A model generated the notes under the pieces. The model was not told the DNA's origin, ran no database searches, and worked only from the letters and a program-made list of their open reading frames with translations. Shown one piece after another: positions 17,458 through 26,886 of a stretch of DNA of 64,000 nucleotides. How positions within the stretch are numbered: the stretch's first letter is position 1; every line of letters begins with the position of its first letter. Origin of the DNA: FW021-bin31 sp964478125 (lineage in GTDB: Bacteria; Bacteroidota; Bacteroidia; Chitinophagales; Chitinophagaceae); contig CAYZGR010000001.1 of assembly GCA_964478125.1 (NCBI GenBank), positions 1 through 64,000 on the forward strand, read 5' to 3'. A program made the position numbers and the translations under genes.

Positions 17458-19089
17458 ATGAATAACGCGTATTTCTATTTCCCACAACCGGAAAACGAGC
17501 CGGTAGATCGTTTTATACCCGGCAGTCCCGAGCGGATGAGGCTGAAAGAACAATTGGCTGCTCTGAAGGAGCGGGAGCGGGATATTCCTATGATTATCGA
17601 TGGGGAAGAAGTATATACCGACAAGAAAGAGGTTATCCGCCCTCCGCATGAAATCAGCCGTACCCTTGGCTATTTCTCCCGTGGAGATCAGAAACATATT
17701 TCACAGGCTATTGATGCCGCTTTAAAGGCGCGTGATTCTTGGGCAGCAGTTAGCTGGGAGCAGCGGGCTTCCGTTTTCCTGAAAGCCGCCGAATTACTAA
17801 CCACAAAATACCGGGAGTTGAGTAATGCGGCCACCATGCTCGGACAGAGCAAGAATGCCTTTCAGGCGGAGATTGATTGCGTTTGCGAACTGGCAGATTT
17901 CCTTCGATTCAATGTTCATTTTTTGAGTGACATTTACCGGCAGCAACCCGTTTCGCCACGGGGCGTGAACAATCGCATGGAGTATCGGCCTTTGGAAGGC
18001 TTTGTTGCCGCAGTTACTCCTTTTAATTTCACTTCTATCGGCGCTAATTTGCCATTAGCTCCGGCCATGTGCGGCAATGCAGTGGTTTGGAAACCTTCCG
18101 ATACCCAGATTTATTCCGCTCATTTTTTTATGAATATCCTGAGAGAAGCAGGCTTGCCTGGCGGAGTGATCAATATGGTGTTCACAGAGGGTCCGCTCTT
18201 TGGTGAAACATGTCTCAGTCATCCGGATTTTGCAGGGTTGCATTTTACAGGTTCAACGGCTACCTTTAAGCATCTCTGGAAAACCATTGGTGAAAATATT
18301 GATAGCTATAAAAGCTATCCCAGGATTGTGGGGGAGACGGGCGGTAAAGATTTTGTTGTGGTCCACAAGAGCGCAGATGTGGATGCGGTCGTGGCTAACC
18401 TCATTCGCGGCGCTTATGAATTTCAGGGGCAAAAATGTTCTGCGGCTTCCCGGGCTTACCTGCCTTCCTGTCTGGCCGGCGAGATAAAAGAAAGGCTGAT
18501 AGCTGAAATTAAAACTCTGAAAATGGGACCCCCTGAAGATTTCGGGAACTTTATAAACGCGGTTATTGATGAGCGGGCTTTTGATAAGATCAGCGGTTAT
18601 ATCCAGAAGGCGAAAGAAAGCCGGGATGCAAAGATCATTGCCGGGGGAGATTTTGATAAACAGAGCGGTTATTTTATAGCGCCTACACTGATTGAAGCTT
18701 CCAAACCGGATTTCCTGACGATGAAAGAAGAGATTTTTGGCCCTGTATTAACCTTCTATATTTATGATGAAGATAAATGGGAAAACACACTGGATCTGGT
18801 GAATACCACTTCGCGATATGCTTTAACAGGCGCTGTCTTTGCCGGCGACCGGCATGTAATAGAAGAAAGCAGCAGGAAACTGGAAAACTGCGCCGGCAAT
18901 TTTTATATTAATGATAAACCTACAGGAGCAGTAGTGGGACAGCAGCCCTTTGGAGGCGCCAGGGCGTCGGGTACGAATGATAAGGCGGGCTCTATGATGA
19001 ACCTGTACCGGTGGATAAGTGCGAGGACCATCAAAGAAACTTTTGTCCCGGTGACCGATTACAGATACCCATTTTTGGAGAAAGAATAA
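17458..19089 (+). CDS. pruA: L-glutamate gamma-semialdehyde dehydrogenase (P5C dehydrogenase)
   Basis: An NAD-dependent aldehyde dehydrogenase of 543 aa, the second step of proline catabolism, producing glutamate. It has VAAVTPFNFTS and VWKPSD for cofactor binding, HFTGST, and the catalytic cysteine C327 in FQGQKCSAASRAY. The C-terminal GAVVGQQPFGGARASGTNDKAG is the P5CDH signature. The length matches the monofunctional eukaryote-like type rather than bifunctional PutA. No proline dehydrogenase gene lies nearby. Its stop is only 2 bp from the stop of the convergent secreted protein. Confidence 0.95.
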   Translation: MNNAYFYFPQPENEPVDRFIPGSPERMRLKEQLAALKERERDIPMIIDGEEVYTDKKEVIRPPHEISRTLGYFSRGDQKHISQAIDAALKARDSWAAVSWEQRASVFLKAAELLTTKYRELSNAATMLGQSKNAFQAEIDCVCELADFLRFNVHFLSDIYRQQPVSPRGVNNRMEYRPLEGFVAAVTPFNFTSIGANLPLAPAMCGNAVVWKPSDTQIYSAHFFMNILREAGLPGGVINMVFTEGPLFGETCLSHPDFAGLHFTGSTATFKHLWKTIGENIDSYKSYPRIVGETGGKDFVVVHKSADVDAVVANLIRGAYEFQGQKCSAASRAYLPSCLAGEIKERLIAEIKTLKMGPPEDFGNFINAVIDERAFDKISGYIQKAKESRDAKIIAGGDFDKQSGYFIAPTLIEASKPDFLTMKEEIFGPVLTFYIYDEDKWENTLDLVNTTSRYALTGAVFAGDRHVIEESSRKLENCAGNFYINDKPTGAVVGQQPFGGARASGTNDKAGSMMNLYRWISARTIKETFVPVTDYRYPFLEKE

Positions 19090-19091
19090 GT

Positions 19092-20396
19092 TTATATCTC
19101 TTTGGTACAAAGCCTGATCTCGTCTGAATCTTTAGGATCATAAGTGAACCATACCATGTAATTCTTACCATTGATTACTAAATGTCTCGGATGGATGACT
19201 TGAGAGACTTTAGTACCGTCTTTGAAGATCAGATAGCGTTTCGGATCACCGGCAATGGAACTCCAGTAAGCCCAATTACTTGCATTTTCGTTGCACCAGG
19301 CCATGCCCCTTTGGGGGTGGTCATCAGCGATCTTTTTACCATTCAGGTAAAGTCCGGATTCCATCCCGTTGTCGCCATTTCTGTTTACAGAGAATATATT
19401 GTTACCGCTTTTATCCAACCAGGGTGATGACGTATAAACATTAGATAATTTTTTTCCTCCAAAAAAGATTACATTGCTTTTATCGGGATGATTGATCATG
19501 GCATCGGTGAGTTGTTCCCGGATGGAAGCTTGCCTGGACTCATCTTTCTCTTTGGCCATTCTTAAACTTAGTTCCGAAACTAACGGAACCACGATACAGC
19601 CATTACTGAAATCAATATTGGCAAACAGGTCTCCCCCATATGCTATAGGTTTTAATTTACCTTCATTAGAAAGGAGATAAGCATTGGTATTTTGAAGATC
19701 TTTTTGCGAGGGGAATACCGAGGCATAAAATCGGGTTCCCGTTTTATCCACGATCAGGTTGCTTACCATTATAAAAGGGCCATAGGTTTTTCCATTAAAG
19801 GAAATTTCATAACCGTTGCTATTTATATTGGGTTTAATATATTTATTGTCGGCGCCTCCCTTGGCTTCCTCTTTGATCAGGTACCAGTCGTATTTTTCAT
19901 TGAGAGCAAGTAATTTTTTATCTAGCTTACCAACGGTTGTTTCACTCGCTTTGCTGCCATTTTCATAAATAAATGCTATATCTTTATCCGATCCTTCTCC
20001 TAATTCACTGAGCTGTTCCGCTCTGGTCATAATGCCAACGACCACCGTAGTGAGCATGTGGTCGTTTTGAGACTGAACAGTAGAATAACGCTCAATAAAA
20101 TATTCTCCGGAACGCAAAGAAGCAGAGCCTACCCGGGAGGTCTTGATTCCATGCTTTTCATAATCAAACAGGTTTGTATTTTTATCGGCCTTTTTTTGTT
20201 TGACGATCGAGGGGGGCGTATTCTCGGCTGTGCTATTTTCAACGGGCTTTTCCGTGTTGTTTGCATCAGTAACCACTGCTGCTTTGGCTGCTTCTTTTGC
20301 AACCCTGCCCAATTTCTTAAGGATCTGGCCGCTGGATGAGACCGGTATCAAATAAATGGATACAAGTAATAAAAAGATAAAACGATATGTATTCAT
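19092..20396 (-). CDS. Secreted protein of unknown function
   Basis: 434 aa. A signal peptide (hydrophobic 5-20, likely cleaved after SSSGQ) precedes a basic amphipathic stretch LKKLGRVAKEAAKAAV, a low-complexity linker rich in Asn, Thr and Glu, and a large C-terminal region. That region holds recurring motifs of the type NGKKI, NGKNY and NGSKAS followed by hydrophobic strands, resembling a repeat beta fold, possibly propeller-like. No family is assigned. It shares its N-terminal plan with the OmpA-family gene just upstream (37 bp) and is probably co-transcribed with it. Confidence 0.7.
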   Translation of the reverse strand: MNTYRFIFLLLVSIYLIPVSSSGQILKKLGRVAKEAAKAAVVTDANNTEKPVENSTAENTPPSIVKQKKADKNTNLFDYEKHGIKTSRVGSASLRSGEYFIERYSTVQSQNDHMLTTVVVGIMTRAEQLSELGEGSDKDIAFIYENGSKASETTVGKLDKKLLALNEKYDWYLIKEEAKGGADNKYIKPNINSNGYEISFNGKTYGPFIMVSNLIVDKTGTRFYASVFPSQKDLQNTNAYLLSNEGKLKPIAYGGDLFANIDFSNGCIVVPLVSELSLRMAKEKDESRQASIREQLTDAMINHPDKSNVIFFGGKKLSNVYTSSPWLDKSGNNIFSVNRNGDNGMESGLYLNGKKIADDHPQRGMAWCNENASNWAYWSSIAGDPKRYLIFKDGTKVSQVIHPRHLVINGKNYMVWFTYDPKDSDEIRLCTKEI

Positions 20397-20433
20397 AAAC
20401 TAAATTTTTAGAATTTACATATATTCAATATGG

Positions 20434-21699
20434 TCAGATCTTCACAAATTCTACCCTTCTATTGTTGGCTTTCCCTTCCTGAGTGTCGTTGCTGTCAATG
20501 GGTTTTGCAGCGCCATTTCCTTTAGTGGTTAACCGGTCTGAGGAGATTCCCATTTCCACTAATTGGTCTTTAACTGCATTTGCCCGTTCTTCGGAAAGCT
20601 TTTTATTGGCATCCGCATTACCATCGCTGTCCGTATGCCCATTGATCTCAAATTTCAGCTCATCGTGTGCTTTCATTAGTTTGACAATCTCATTTAAAGC
20701 GCCCATGGATTCGGGTTTGATCGTCGACTTGTTAACATCAAACAGGATGCCGTGGGTAATGAACTTTCCCTCAGTTACGATTTTGTTGTATTTATCATCC
20801 CCGCCGGCGGCCAGCCGGAAGTTCTTGATCTTAAAACCATACCGGCCGTCCGTGCGAATAGCCAGTTTTGTGGCTCCCGTCGGGAAGTTGTTGGTGGCCT
20901 GTACCCGGGTAGCTCCGATATAAGCTTTCGCAATATTTTTTCGAATATAAATGGCGATATGATGCCAGACGCCATTGGTATTGAGTGCTGTTTTGGTTTC
21001 TTCATTTACATTGGAAGCGCTTGCTTTGGAATCTCCTAAAATGGTTTGCGTATTTGAATGAATGGTGAACCTTGCCAGCCCGTATCCTTCATAATTGTTG
21101 TCGTCAGATTTATAAAGATAAATATTGAAATCATTTACCTGATCAAAGTAATCCGTTCTGGTATTTTCATACATCATGTCGAATTCCAGCGTGAATTGTT
21201 CTGGCAGATAATGGTCATTATCCATAAGAGGCGTTACTATGAGATATCCTCCCTTATTCAGGTGCAAAATTTTTTCCCCTTCGTAAGATTGGATTTCGGC
21301 ATTTCCCTTTTTGATGGTAAAGCGAGCCGGCAGTTCAGCATCTGGTTCCTCGCTAAGGTCCGGTTGGAAGATAATTTTATCTCCCGGAACGAAATCGTAG
21401 CTTTTGTAATTTGTCACAACGGGGCTTTTTGATTCTGTTACCGGGCCCGGAGTCCTATTCCCTTCATTGACCGATACCCCGCCTGTTGGCTGACTGTTTT
21501 TAGCCCTTCCCGCTTCCCGGGCAGTTTGATCTATGGCTTTGTCTGTGGCCCTGCCTGCGCGTCTGATGACATTGTTAGCCGCCCTGTTCTTTACTTCATT
21601 TTTAATACGATTCAATAACTGGGCCTGTACCTTTGACGGGGCCGTTAGAAAATAGCAGAAACAAAGTAATCCCATGGCCAAAAGGAGGTGTCTTTTCAT
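20434..21699 (-). CDS. OmpA-family protein with LamG-like middle domain
   Basis: 421 aa. Signal peptide (1-26), then a basic amphipathic region rich in Arg, Asn and Ala (LLNRIKNEVKNRAANNVIRR). A middle domain (about 115-295) with the pattern FTLEFDMMYE, then WHHIAIYIRK, then AYIGATRV resembles concanavalin/LamG sandwiches. The C-terminal OmpA domain (about 315-421) has INGHTDSDG, LSEERANAVKDQL and NNRRVEF, which bind peptidoglycan in the family. It is probably an outer-membrane or periplasmic protein linked to the wall. The architecture recurs in Bacteroidota; the role is unknown. Confidence 0.85.
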   Translation of the reverse strand: MKRHLLLAMGLLCFCYFLTAPSKVQAQLLNRIKNEVKNRAANNVIRRAGRATDKAIDQTAREAGRAKNSQPTGGVSVNEGNRTPGPVTESKSPVVTNYKSYDFVPGDKIIFQPDLSEEPDAELPARFTIKKGNAEIQSYEGEKILHLNKGGYLIVTPLMDNDHYLPEQFTLEFDMMYENTRTDYFDQVNDFNIYLYKSDDNNYEGYGLARFTIHSNTQTILGDSKASASNVNEETKTALNTNGVWHHIAIYIRKNIAKAYIGATRVQATNNFPTGATKLAIRTDGRYGFKIKNFRLAAGGDDKYNKIVTEGKFITHGILFDVNKSTIKPESMGALNEIVKLMKAHDELKFEINGHTDSDGNADANKKLSEERANAVKDQLVEMGISSDRLTTKGNGAAKPIDSNDTQEGKANNRRVEFVKI

Positions 21700-21847
21700 A
21701 AATTTAAGTTTTGAAGTGATAGATCCGTTTTTTAAATTTTATTTTGCAAATATCCTTTGTCGGAGGCGCCCGGTCAATCCCGTCAAAACAGGTTTTTTTT
21801 AAAATCCCCGAAAAGGGGGATTTTTCAATGAAGGTTGGAAGCCTGAA

Positions 21848-21855
21848 TATTTTTG
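21848..21855 (+). promoter_or_regulatory. -7 box (TAttTTTG) of the TPR histidine kinase
   Basis: TAttTTTG predicts a start near 21861 and a leader of about 17 nt to the ATG at 21878. Confidence 0.5.
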
Positions 21856-21877
21856 ATCTATTTTTACCTGAAACTTT

Positions 21878-23929
21878 ATGGGCTTGAGAAGCTGCTTTAC
21901 TAAAAAATGGAAAGGTCTTTTCCGGAAGTGGGGGCTGCCGGGAGTCATTATACTTATCCTGCAGTTATCTTCTTTCATATTGTCTGCCCGGGACAGTAGG
22001 AAAGACAGCCTCTTAAAACAACTACATAAAAGATCCCTTTCCGATAGTGCGCGTATGGAGATACAACTCCAACTGGCATGGGAATATATGCATTCGGTAA
22101 ATAAGGATTCGGCCAGGCATATACTTAAAAAATGCTTGCAATTGGCTTCCCGGAGCGGCGATTATTCCCGGATGGGAGACGCTTTGTCCTATTTGGGGAC
22201 CAGTTATTATTATGTAGATGACTATGATAGCGCACTTATCTTTTACCAAAAAGCCGAAGCGTACTATAAGAAAGATACTTCAGCGCAGGCCGGAGTAAAT
22301 ATAGCGGCCAACCGGATGAGCATGGGTACCGCTTTCCTTCAGCAGGGAAATCATCAAATCGCCCTCCATTCTTACTTGAGAGCTATCCGGCTTCTTGAGC
22401 AAGCAAAAGATCAGGGTAATCTGGTAACAGCTTATGCAAACATCGGATTGGTCTATAATGACCTGAAACAATTTGATAAAGCCCTGTATTATCATCAAAA
22501 AGCATTTCAAATTTGCCGGACCTACCCTACGGAGGTCCCCATAGAAAAGAAGGCGCAGATAGGAATGCTGACTGCGCTGGATTTTATTAATCTAAAGCAA
22601 TATGATGAAGCATTTAGAACCTTACATCAATCTGATTCGATAATTAAGGAACTGAATTCTGTCTATCTTTTTACTATATTTTATGGCATACAGGGAAAGT
22701 ATTATGGGGCATTGGCTCAATATAAGGCTTCCAATGCCGCTTTTAGGCAGTCTCTCCAATATGCGGTTCGGTCAGGTCAGCACTTTCATGAGGCTAATGC
22801 TTTTCAACAACTGGGTATCAATTATTTCAAACTGGGCAGATACAAAGAAAGTATAGCAAACCTCCGGCGGTCACTTGCTATTAATAGAGAGATCCATGAT
22901 AAGGTCCGGGAACGAAAAACGCTTGAATATCTTTCAAAAGCGTATACAAAATCCGGAAACGCTACACAGGCGGTACAATATTATCAACAATATATTCAAC
23001 TGAGTGACAGCCTGAATGAGTCCGAAAGCAAAAGGCAGATCAATGAAATTGAAAACAGGTATCAGTCTCAAAAGAAGCAGGATAGTATTTTGGTTTTACA
23101 GAAGAGCGGCCAGCTCCAGAAACTTTCTATCAAGCGGAAAGAAACACTTATTACCATTGTGGTTGCCGGGGCGCTGTTGTGTATACTAAGCGGTTTGCTG
23201 ATGTATCGAAACCTGCGCCACAGGCACCGGCTGCTTCGGCAGGAAGAAGAACTAAATAAACAACGTATCCAGGAACTGGAGCGCGAACGGCAATTGGTGG
23301 CTGCACAATCTGTCATTCAGGGACAGGAAGAAGAAAGGAGCAGGCTGGCCAGGGACCTCCATGATGGAGTAGGAGGGTTGTTATCAGGAGTAAAATTATC
23401 TTTATCAACCATGAAAGGAAACGTATTTCTATCAGAGGAAAACGCGCAGGCAGTTGGTTTGGTGATCAACCAGCTGGATCAGTCTATCGCTGAATTGCGC
23501 AGGGTATCACACAATATGATGCCTGAAGCTTTGATCAGGTTCGGGCTGAAAGAAGCGCTGGAAAATTACTGTGAGAATCTGAATCTGTCCGGGGAACTCA
23601 AAGTGCGATTACAGACTTATGGTATGGAAAAAAGGATGAAACAGGAAAAAGAAATTATCCTTTATCGTATTGTCCAGGAACTGTTAAACAACATATTAAA
23701 GCATGCAGGGGCCAAGAATGTTCTGATTCAGCTGACCCGCGAGGGGGATCGTTTTAATCTTACCGTGGAAGATGATGGGAAAGGTTTTAATATACAGGAA
23801 GCCGAACAAAAGGGGGGTGCAGGATTGGCTAATGTGAGAGCCCGGGTAGTGTATTTAGAAGGGACGGTAGATTTTCAGTCAGTGCCCGGTGAAGGAACTG
23901 CTGTCAATATAATAGGCAAGGCAACGTAG
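21878..23929 (+). CDS. TPR-containing NarL-type sensor histidine kinase
   Basis: 683 aa. An N-terminal hydrophobic segment (about 20-37) targets it to the membrane. A tetratricopeptide solenoid follows (about 60-385; motifs such as ALIFYQKAEAYY and ALYYHQKAFQI). Then come a transmembrane helix (about 418-440), a coiled coil, and the HisKA_3 segment with phosphoacceptor H495 in RDLHDGVGG. The ATPase domain has ELLNNILKHAGA and DDGKGF. The TPR domain probably sits in the periplasm and senses a protein or envelope signal; this is inference. The response regulator follows 84 bp downstream and should be its partner. Confidence 0.93.
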   Translation: MGLRSCFTKKWKGLFRKWGLPGVIILILQLSSFILSARDSRKDSLLKQLHKRSLSDSARMEIQLQLAWEYMHSVNKDSARHILKKCLQLASRSGDYSRMGDALSYLGTSYYYVDDYDSALIFYQKAEAYYKKDTSAQAGVNIAANRMSMGTAFLQQGNHQIALHSYLRAIRLLEQAKDQGNLVTAYANIGLVYNDLKQFDKALYYHQKAFQICRTYPTEVPIEKKAQIGMLTALDFINLKQYDEAFRTLHQSDSIIKELNSVYLFTIFYGIQGKYYGALAQYKASNAAFRQSLQYAVRSGQHFHEANAFQQLGINYFKLGRYKESIANLRRSLAINREIHDKVRERKTLEYLSKAYTKSGNATQAVQYYQQYIQLSDSLNESESKRQINEIENRYQSQKKQDSILVLQKSGQLQKLSIKRKETLITIVVAGALLCILSGLLMYRNLRHRHRLLRQEEELNKQRIQELERERQLVAAQSVIQGQEEERSRLARDLHDGVGGLLSGVKLSLSTMKGNVFLSEENAQAVGLVINQLDQSIAELRRVSHNMMPEALIRFGLKEALENYCENLNLSGELKVRLQTYGMEKRMKQEKEIILYRIVQELLNNILKHAGAKNVLIQLTREGDRFNLTVEDDGKGFNIQEAEQKGGAGLANVRARVVYLEGTVDFQSVPGEGTAVNIIGKAT

Positions 23930-23967
23930 TTTTTATCTCTGCCAAAGCTCTGACGGAGACCTGTTTG

Positions 23968-24009
23968 TCTTTATTCTTTTATCTTTATTCTTTTGTCTTT
24001 TATCTTTAA
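23968..24009 (+). repeat. Tandem pyrimidine repeat before the response regulator
   Basis: Three consecutive 14-bp units: TCTTTATTCTTTTA, TCTTTATTCTTTTG and the degenerate TCTTTTATCTTTAA. The first two differ only at the last base. The array ends 4 nt before the response-regulator ATG at 24014, so copy-number change would alter the sequence next to the start codon. It is almost pure pyrimidine except for scattered A and one G. Confidence 0.8.
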
Positions 24010-24013
24010 AAGC

Positions 24014-24643
24014 ATGTCTAAGGTTCAAGTGTTTATTGTGGACGACCACCCGATGGTTGTAGCCGGCTTAAGGGCCTTGATTGGTCAATTGGAAGGTATG
24101 GAAGTAGCGGGCTCGGCGGCAAACGCATTTGATACATTGCCTTTTTTACAAAAAAATAAGGTACATGTGGTTTTGCTGGATATCAACCTGCCGGACATCA
24201 ATGGTATGGATCTATGCAAAAGAATAAAAAATGATTTTCCCAACATTCGGGTTTTAGGCATCAGCACTTTTAGCGACCGCAGTTATATTTCCCGCATGAT
24301 CAATAACGGAGCCTCCGGTTATCTGGTCAAGAGCGCTTCTGCGGCGGAAATATCCGAAGCCATTCAGACCGTTATGAAGGGAAGGCTTTACCTCAGTCTT
24401 GAGATGGAACACTTACTTAAGCCCGTGTCTGTTATTCCTTCAGGCGCCTTACCCGTGTTGACCAGAAGGGAGAAAGAAGTGCTGAGATTAATAGCAGATG
24501 GCCTTACCAACAATCAAATAGCTGAAAAATTATTTATCAGCCCGCTCACGGTTGATAGCCACAGAAAAAATTTATTGACCAAACTCAATGTGAAAAATAC
24601 CGCATCACTCATCACTACGGCTTTCGAACACCGGTTATTATAG
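24014..24643 (+). CDS. NarL/LuxR-family response regulator
   Basis: 209 aa. The receiver domain (about 1-120) begins VQVFIVDDHPMV, with phosphoacceptor D56 in LLDINLPD and the conserved lysine in YLVKSASAAE. The C-terminal LuxR helix-turn-helix (about 145-207) has LTRREKEVLRLIADGLTNNQ and LTVDSHRKNLLTKL. An upstream in-frame start at 23993 falls inside the pyrimidine repeat; the ATG at 24014 fits the family N-terminus. It is the likely partner of the preceding TPR kinase. Targets cannot be read from this window. Confidence 0.94.
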   Translation: MSKVQVFIVDDHPMVVAGLRALIGQLEGMEVAGSAANAFDTLPFLQKNKVHVVLLDINLPDINGMDLCKRIKNDFPNIRVLGISTFSDRSYISRMINNGASGYLVKSASAAEISEAIQTVMKGRLYLSLEMEHLLKPVSVIPSGALPVLTRREKEVLRLIADGLTNNQIAEKLFISPLTVDSHRKNLLTKLNVKNTASLITTAFEHRLL

Positions 24644-24798
24644 CATTTCCAATATAGGAGAGGGAGGATGAACACCATGCAACTTAAAAGAAAGAGGAGT
24701 AAGGCATTTTTCACGGTCATTCTGCCGGTTCCCGAAATCAAGAATAATAAAATTCATTCCAAAAAATTCCTTTTGGATTTTCTGATCGATATAGGCAT

Positions 24799-24827
24799 AA
24801 AAAAACCGGCTTCATAAGAAACCGGTT
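24799..24827 (-). terminator. Rho-independent terminator of mdh
   Basis: On the minus strand, AACCGGTTTC (24827-24818) pairs with GAAGCCGGTT (24813-24804) around a 4-nt loop, with one G-T pair. A run of T residues follows (24799-24803 and beyond the stem end). It lies about 45 nt past the mdh stop. Confidence 0.85.
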
Positions 24828-24870
24828 GTTCAAAGCTCGTTATTTGTAATTGAAAGATGATCGTCTCATC

Positions 24871-25809
24871 TTACGCTGTCACTTTCATCCCATCCAGGAC
24901 GCCCATCACCTCGCGAACATGTTGAGCCGATTTTTCCAGAAGTGCTTTTTCTTCCGCATCCAGGTCCAGTTCGATGATCTTTTCGATACCGTTTTTACCC
25001 AACATGACAGGTACGCCGAGGTAAATATTTTCAAAACCATATGCCCCCGTCAGCCATGCGCAGCAGGGGAATATCCGTCTTTCATTTTTACAGATAGATT
25101 CTACCATTTGTGCAGCCGCTGCTCCCGGCGCATACCATGCAGATGTGCCCAGAAGATTTACGATCTCCCCTCCGCCTTTTTTGGTTCTTTCTATAATGGC
25201 GTTCAATTTGTCTTCAGCAACCAATTGAGTAACCGGGATGCCGGAAACGGTGGTATATCTTGGCAACGGCACCATCGAATCACCATGTCCGCCCATCAAT
25301 ACGGCCTGGATGTCTTTTGGAGAACAGCCGATCTCCTCTGCCAGGAAGGCCTTATAGCGGGAAATGTCCAGAATGCCGGCCATGCCAAACACGCGTTTAC
25401 TGTCCAGTCCGGAGGTAAGATAGGCACAATAAGCCATGACGTCCAGCGGGTTTGCAACGATCACAATGATGGCATTGGGAGAATGCTTTACTACGTTTTC
25501 GGTAACGGATTTTACAATGGAAGCATTCGTCGAAATGAGATCATCGCGGCTCATCCCCGGCTTTCGGGGGATGCCGGAAGTGATAACTACTACATTGCTG
25601 TCGGCCGTTTTGGAATAATCATTTGTCGCGCCTGTCAGCCGGGTACTGAAAGGGTGGATGGCCGCGCTCTCGTACATATCCAGTGCTTTTCCCTCAGAAA
25701 CACCTTCTTTAATATCCAGTAATACGACTTCTTCTAAAAAATCTTTTTGTGCCAACACATTAGCACAGGTAGAGCCTACATTTCCAGCCCCTATTACAGA
25801 AACTTTCAT
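24871..25809 (-). CDS. mdh: Malate dehydrogenase (NAD-dependent, LDH-like)
   Basis: TCA-cycle enzyme converting malate and oxaloacetate; 312 aa, cytoplasmic. The Rossmann motif VIGAGNVGSTCA is at residues 4-15. ITSGIPRKPGMSRDDL is the mobile substrate loop with catalytic arginines, VVANPLDVMAY follows, and the catalytic histidine is in LMGGHGDSMVPLP. The sequence matches the bacterial LDH-like MDH class. It is transcribed alone with its own terminator. The membrane enzyme Mqo at 12 kb performs the same oxidation with quinone. Confidence 0.97.
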   Translation of the reverse strand: MKVSVIGAGNVGSTCANVLAQKDFLEEVVLLDIKEGVSEGKALDMYESAAIHPFSTRLTGATNDYSKTADSNVVVITSGIPRKPGMSRDDLISTNASIVKSVTENVVKHSPNAIIVIVANPLDVMAYCAYLTSGLDSKRVFGMAGILDISRYKAFLAEEIGCSPKDIQAVLMGGHGDSMVPLPRYTTVSGIPVTQLVAEDKLNAIIERTKKGGGEIVNLLGTSAWYAPGAAAAQMVESICKNERRIFPCCAWLTGAYGFENIYLGVPVMLGKNGIEKIIELDLDAEEKALLEKSAQHVREVMGVLDGMKVTA

Positions 25810-25920
25810 TGAGATATGATATTTTATAATTTACAAATAAATGGATGGTCCAAAATTATTGAAATAAGCCGTTTCACCATACGGCAGATTCATATTTAAC
25901 AATAAAATAAATTGCAGGGT

Positions 25921-26445
25921 TTAATCCGTTCCCAGATAATGAATTAAAGAATCAATCGGTTGGGAGCCCTCGTTGTGATAAACGATCTTGCCGTCTTTGT
26001 CATAGATATAAATGCCCGGGAAATATTGTTGTTCATAAAACATATTCAATCGTCTCGTTGAATCGGAACCCATGGTGATGACATTGGGATAACGTTGTAT
26101 GCCAAACCCTTTGTAATAAGCAACCATCTGGTCATAGTGGAAAGGGGTGATCATCAGGATCTGAGCACCTTTGAACTCATCAATATGATCGGTGATCCTC
26201 TTCGTCTCATGTTGACAGTGCGAACAATCGACGCTGAATAAAAAGATCATGGTGGGTTTTCCTTTCTTCAGATCTTTGTTTGTAAAGGTTTTGCCTCCTA
26301 CTGCCGTGAAGGCAAAAGGCGGGATCTCCGGAAAACGCAAATATTTAGGTTTAGGCTTGGGGTTGTTGTAAGTCGATTGTGCCCGTGTTAAAAAAGGGGC
26401 ACAGCACACAGCAGCTAACAAAAAAGCTGAAAGAAACTTTCTCAT
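25921..26445 (-). CDS. Secreted thioredoxin-fold protein (TlpA/peroxiredoxin-like)
   Basis: 174 aa from the ATG at 26445. The signal peptide (core LSAFLLAAVCCAPFL) is cleaved near TRAQ. A thioredoxin-like domain follows, with the active-site CxxC CSHC (C74, C77) after the strand TMIFLFSVD, and the late strand PGIYIYDKDGKIVY. It probably acts as an envelope thiol oxidoreductase. Longer in-frame starts back to 26568 would overlap the zinc-ribbon gene and place the signal peptide internally, so they were rejected. It is co-directional with the zinc-ribbon gene (46 bp). Confidence 0.85.
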   Translation of the reverse strand: MRKFLSAFLLAAVCCAPFLTRAQSTYNNPKPKPKYLRFPEIPPFAFTAVGGKTFTNKDLKKGKPTMIFLFSVDCSHCQHETKRITDHIDEFKGAQILMITPFHYDQMVAYYKGFGIQRYPNVITMGSDSTRRLNMFYEQQYFPGIYIYDKDGKIVYHNEGSQPIDSLIHYLGTD

Positions 26446-26491
26446 AAAACGGATTATTTTGTCATTTCCCCTGCAAAAACCTGGCATCTGC

Positions 26492-26761
26492 TTATGCTGT
26501 AGTCGAGGTGGATTCCCCTGCAGGAGAATATACTTCATTCCATTCGTGGCCACAATTTCTGCATTCATACTTTCTGTTGGGAAGTTCTACAGCCAATACC
26601 ACGCAAACCAGCATGGCGGTAATGATCAAAAAAGCCCAGGGCCAGCTGATAAAAAGCATGACGGTACCTATAACGGCCAAAACGGCAGTTAAGCTGAAAT
26701 ACAGGCCGGCGGTTTTATCCTTAATGTCCTGGGATTTGCACTTTGAACAGGTTTTTAACAT
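26492..26761 (-). CDS. Small zinc-ribbon membrane protein
   Basis: 89 aa. Two CxxC pairs, C5/C8 and C67/C70 (YECRNCGHEW), flank a hydrophobic stretch of about 40 residues (19-60) that would form one or two membrane helices. The pairs could form one split zinc ribbon if both ends are on the same side, as two helices would allow. Function unknown. A -7 box at 26807-26814 supports the ATG at 26761. It is divergent from efp. Confidence 0.7.
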   Translation of the reverse strand: MLKTCSKCKSQDIKDKTAGLYFSLTAVLAVIGTVMLFISWPWAFLIITAMLVCVVLAVELPNRKYECRNCGHEWNEVYSPAGESTSTTA

Positions 26762-26806
26762 GGGTATTGATTTATTTAATAATAATAAACATCGTCACTA
26801 CGCTGA

Positions 26807-26814
26807 CAAAAGTA
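26807..26814 (-). promoter_or_regulatory. -7 box (TActTTTG) of the zinc-ribbon gene
   Basis: Minus-strand TActTTTG predicts a start near 26801 and a leader of about 40 nt. Confidence 0.5.
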
Positions 26815-26886
26815 AGGAATTTTACCTCATTAGAGATTGAAAATATAGAATTTCGCCCTGAAACGCTGCATTTTCACACAATGTTT

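Noticed and set aside
24850..25722. 290-aa plus-strand frame opposite mdh
   Set aside because: Antisense shadow of a clear malate dehydrogenase; no domain is seen.
26446..26568. Longer start for the thioredoxin-fold protein
   Set aside because: It would overlap the zinc-ribbon gene and bury the signal peptide.
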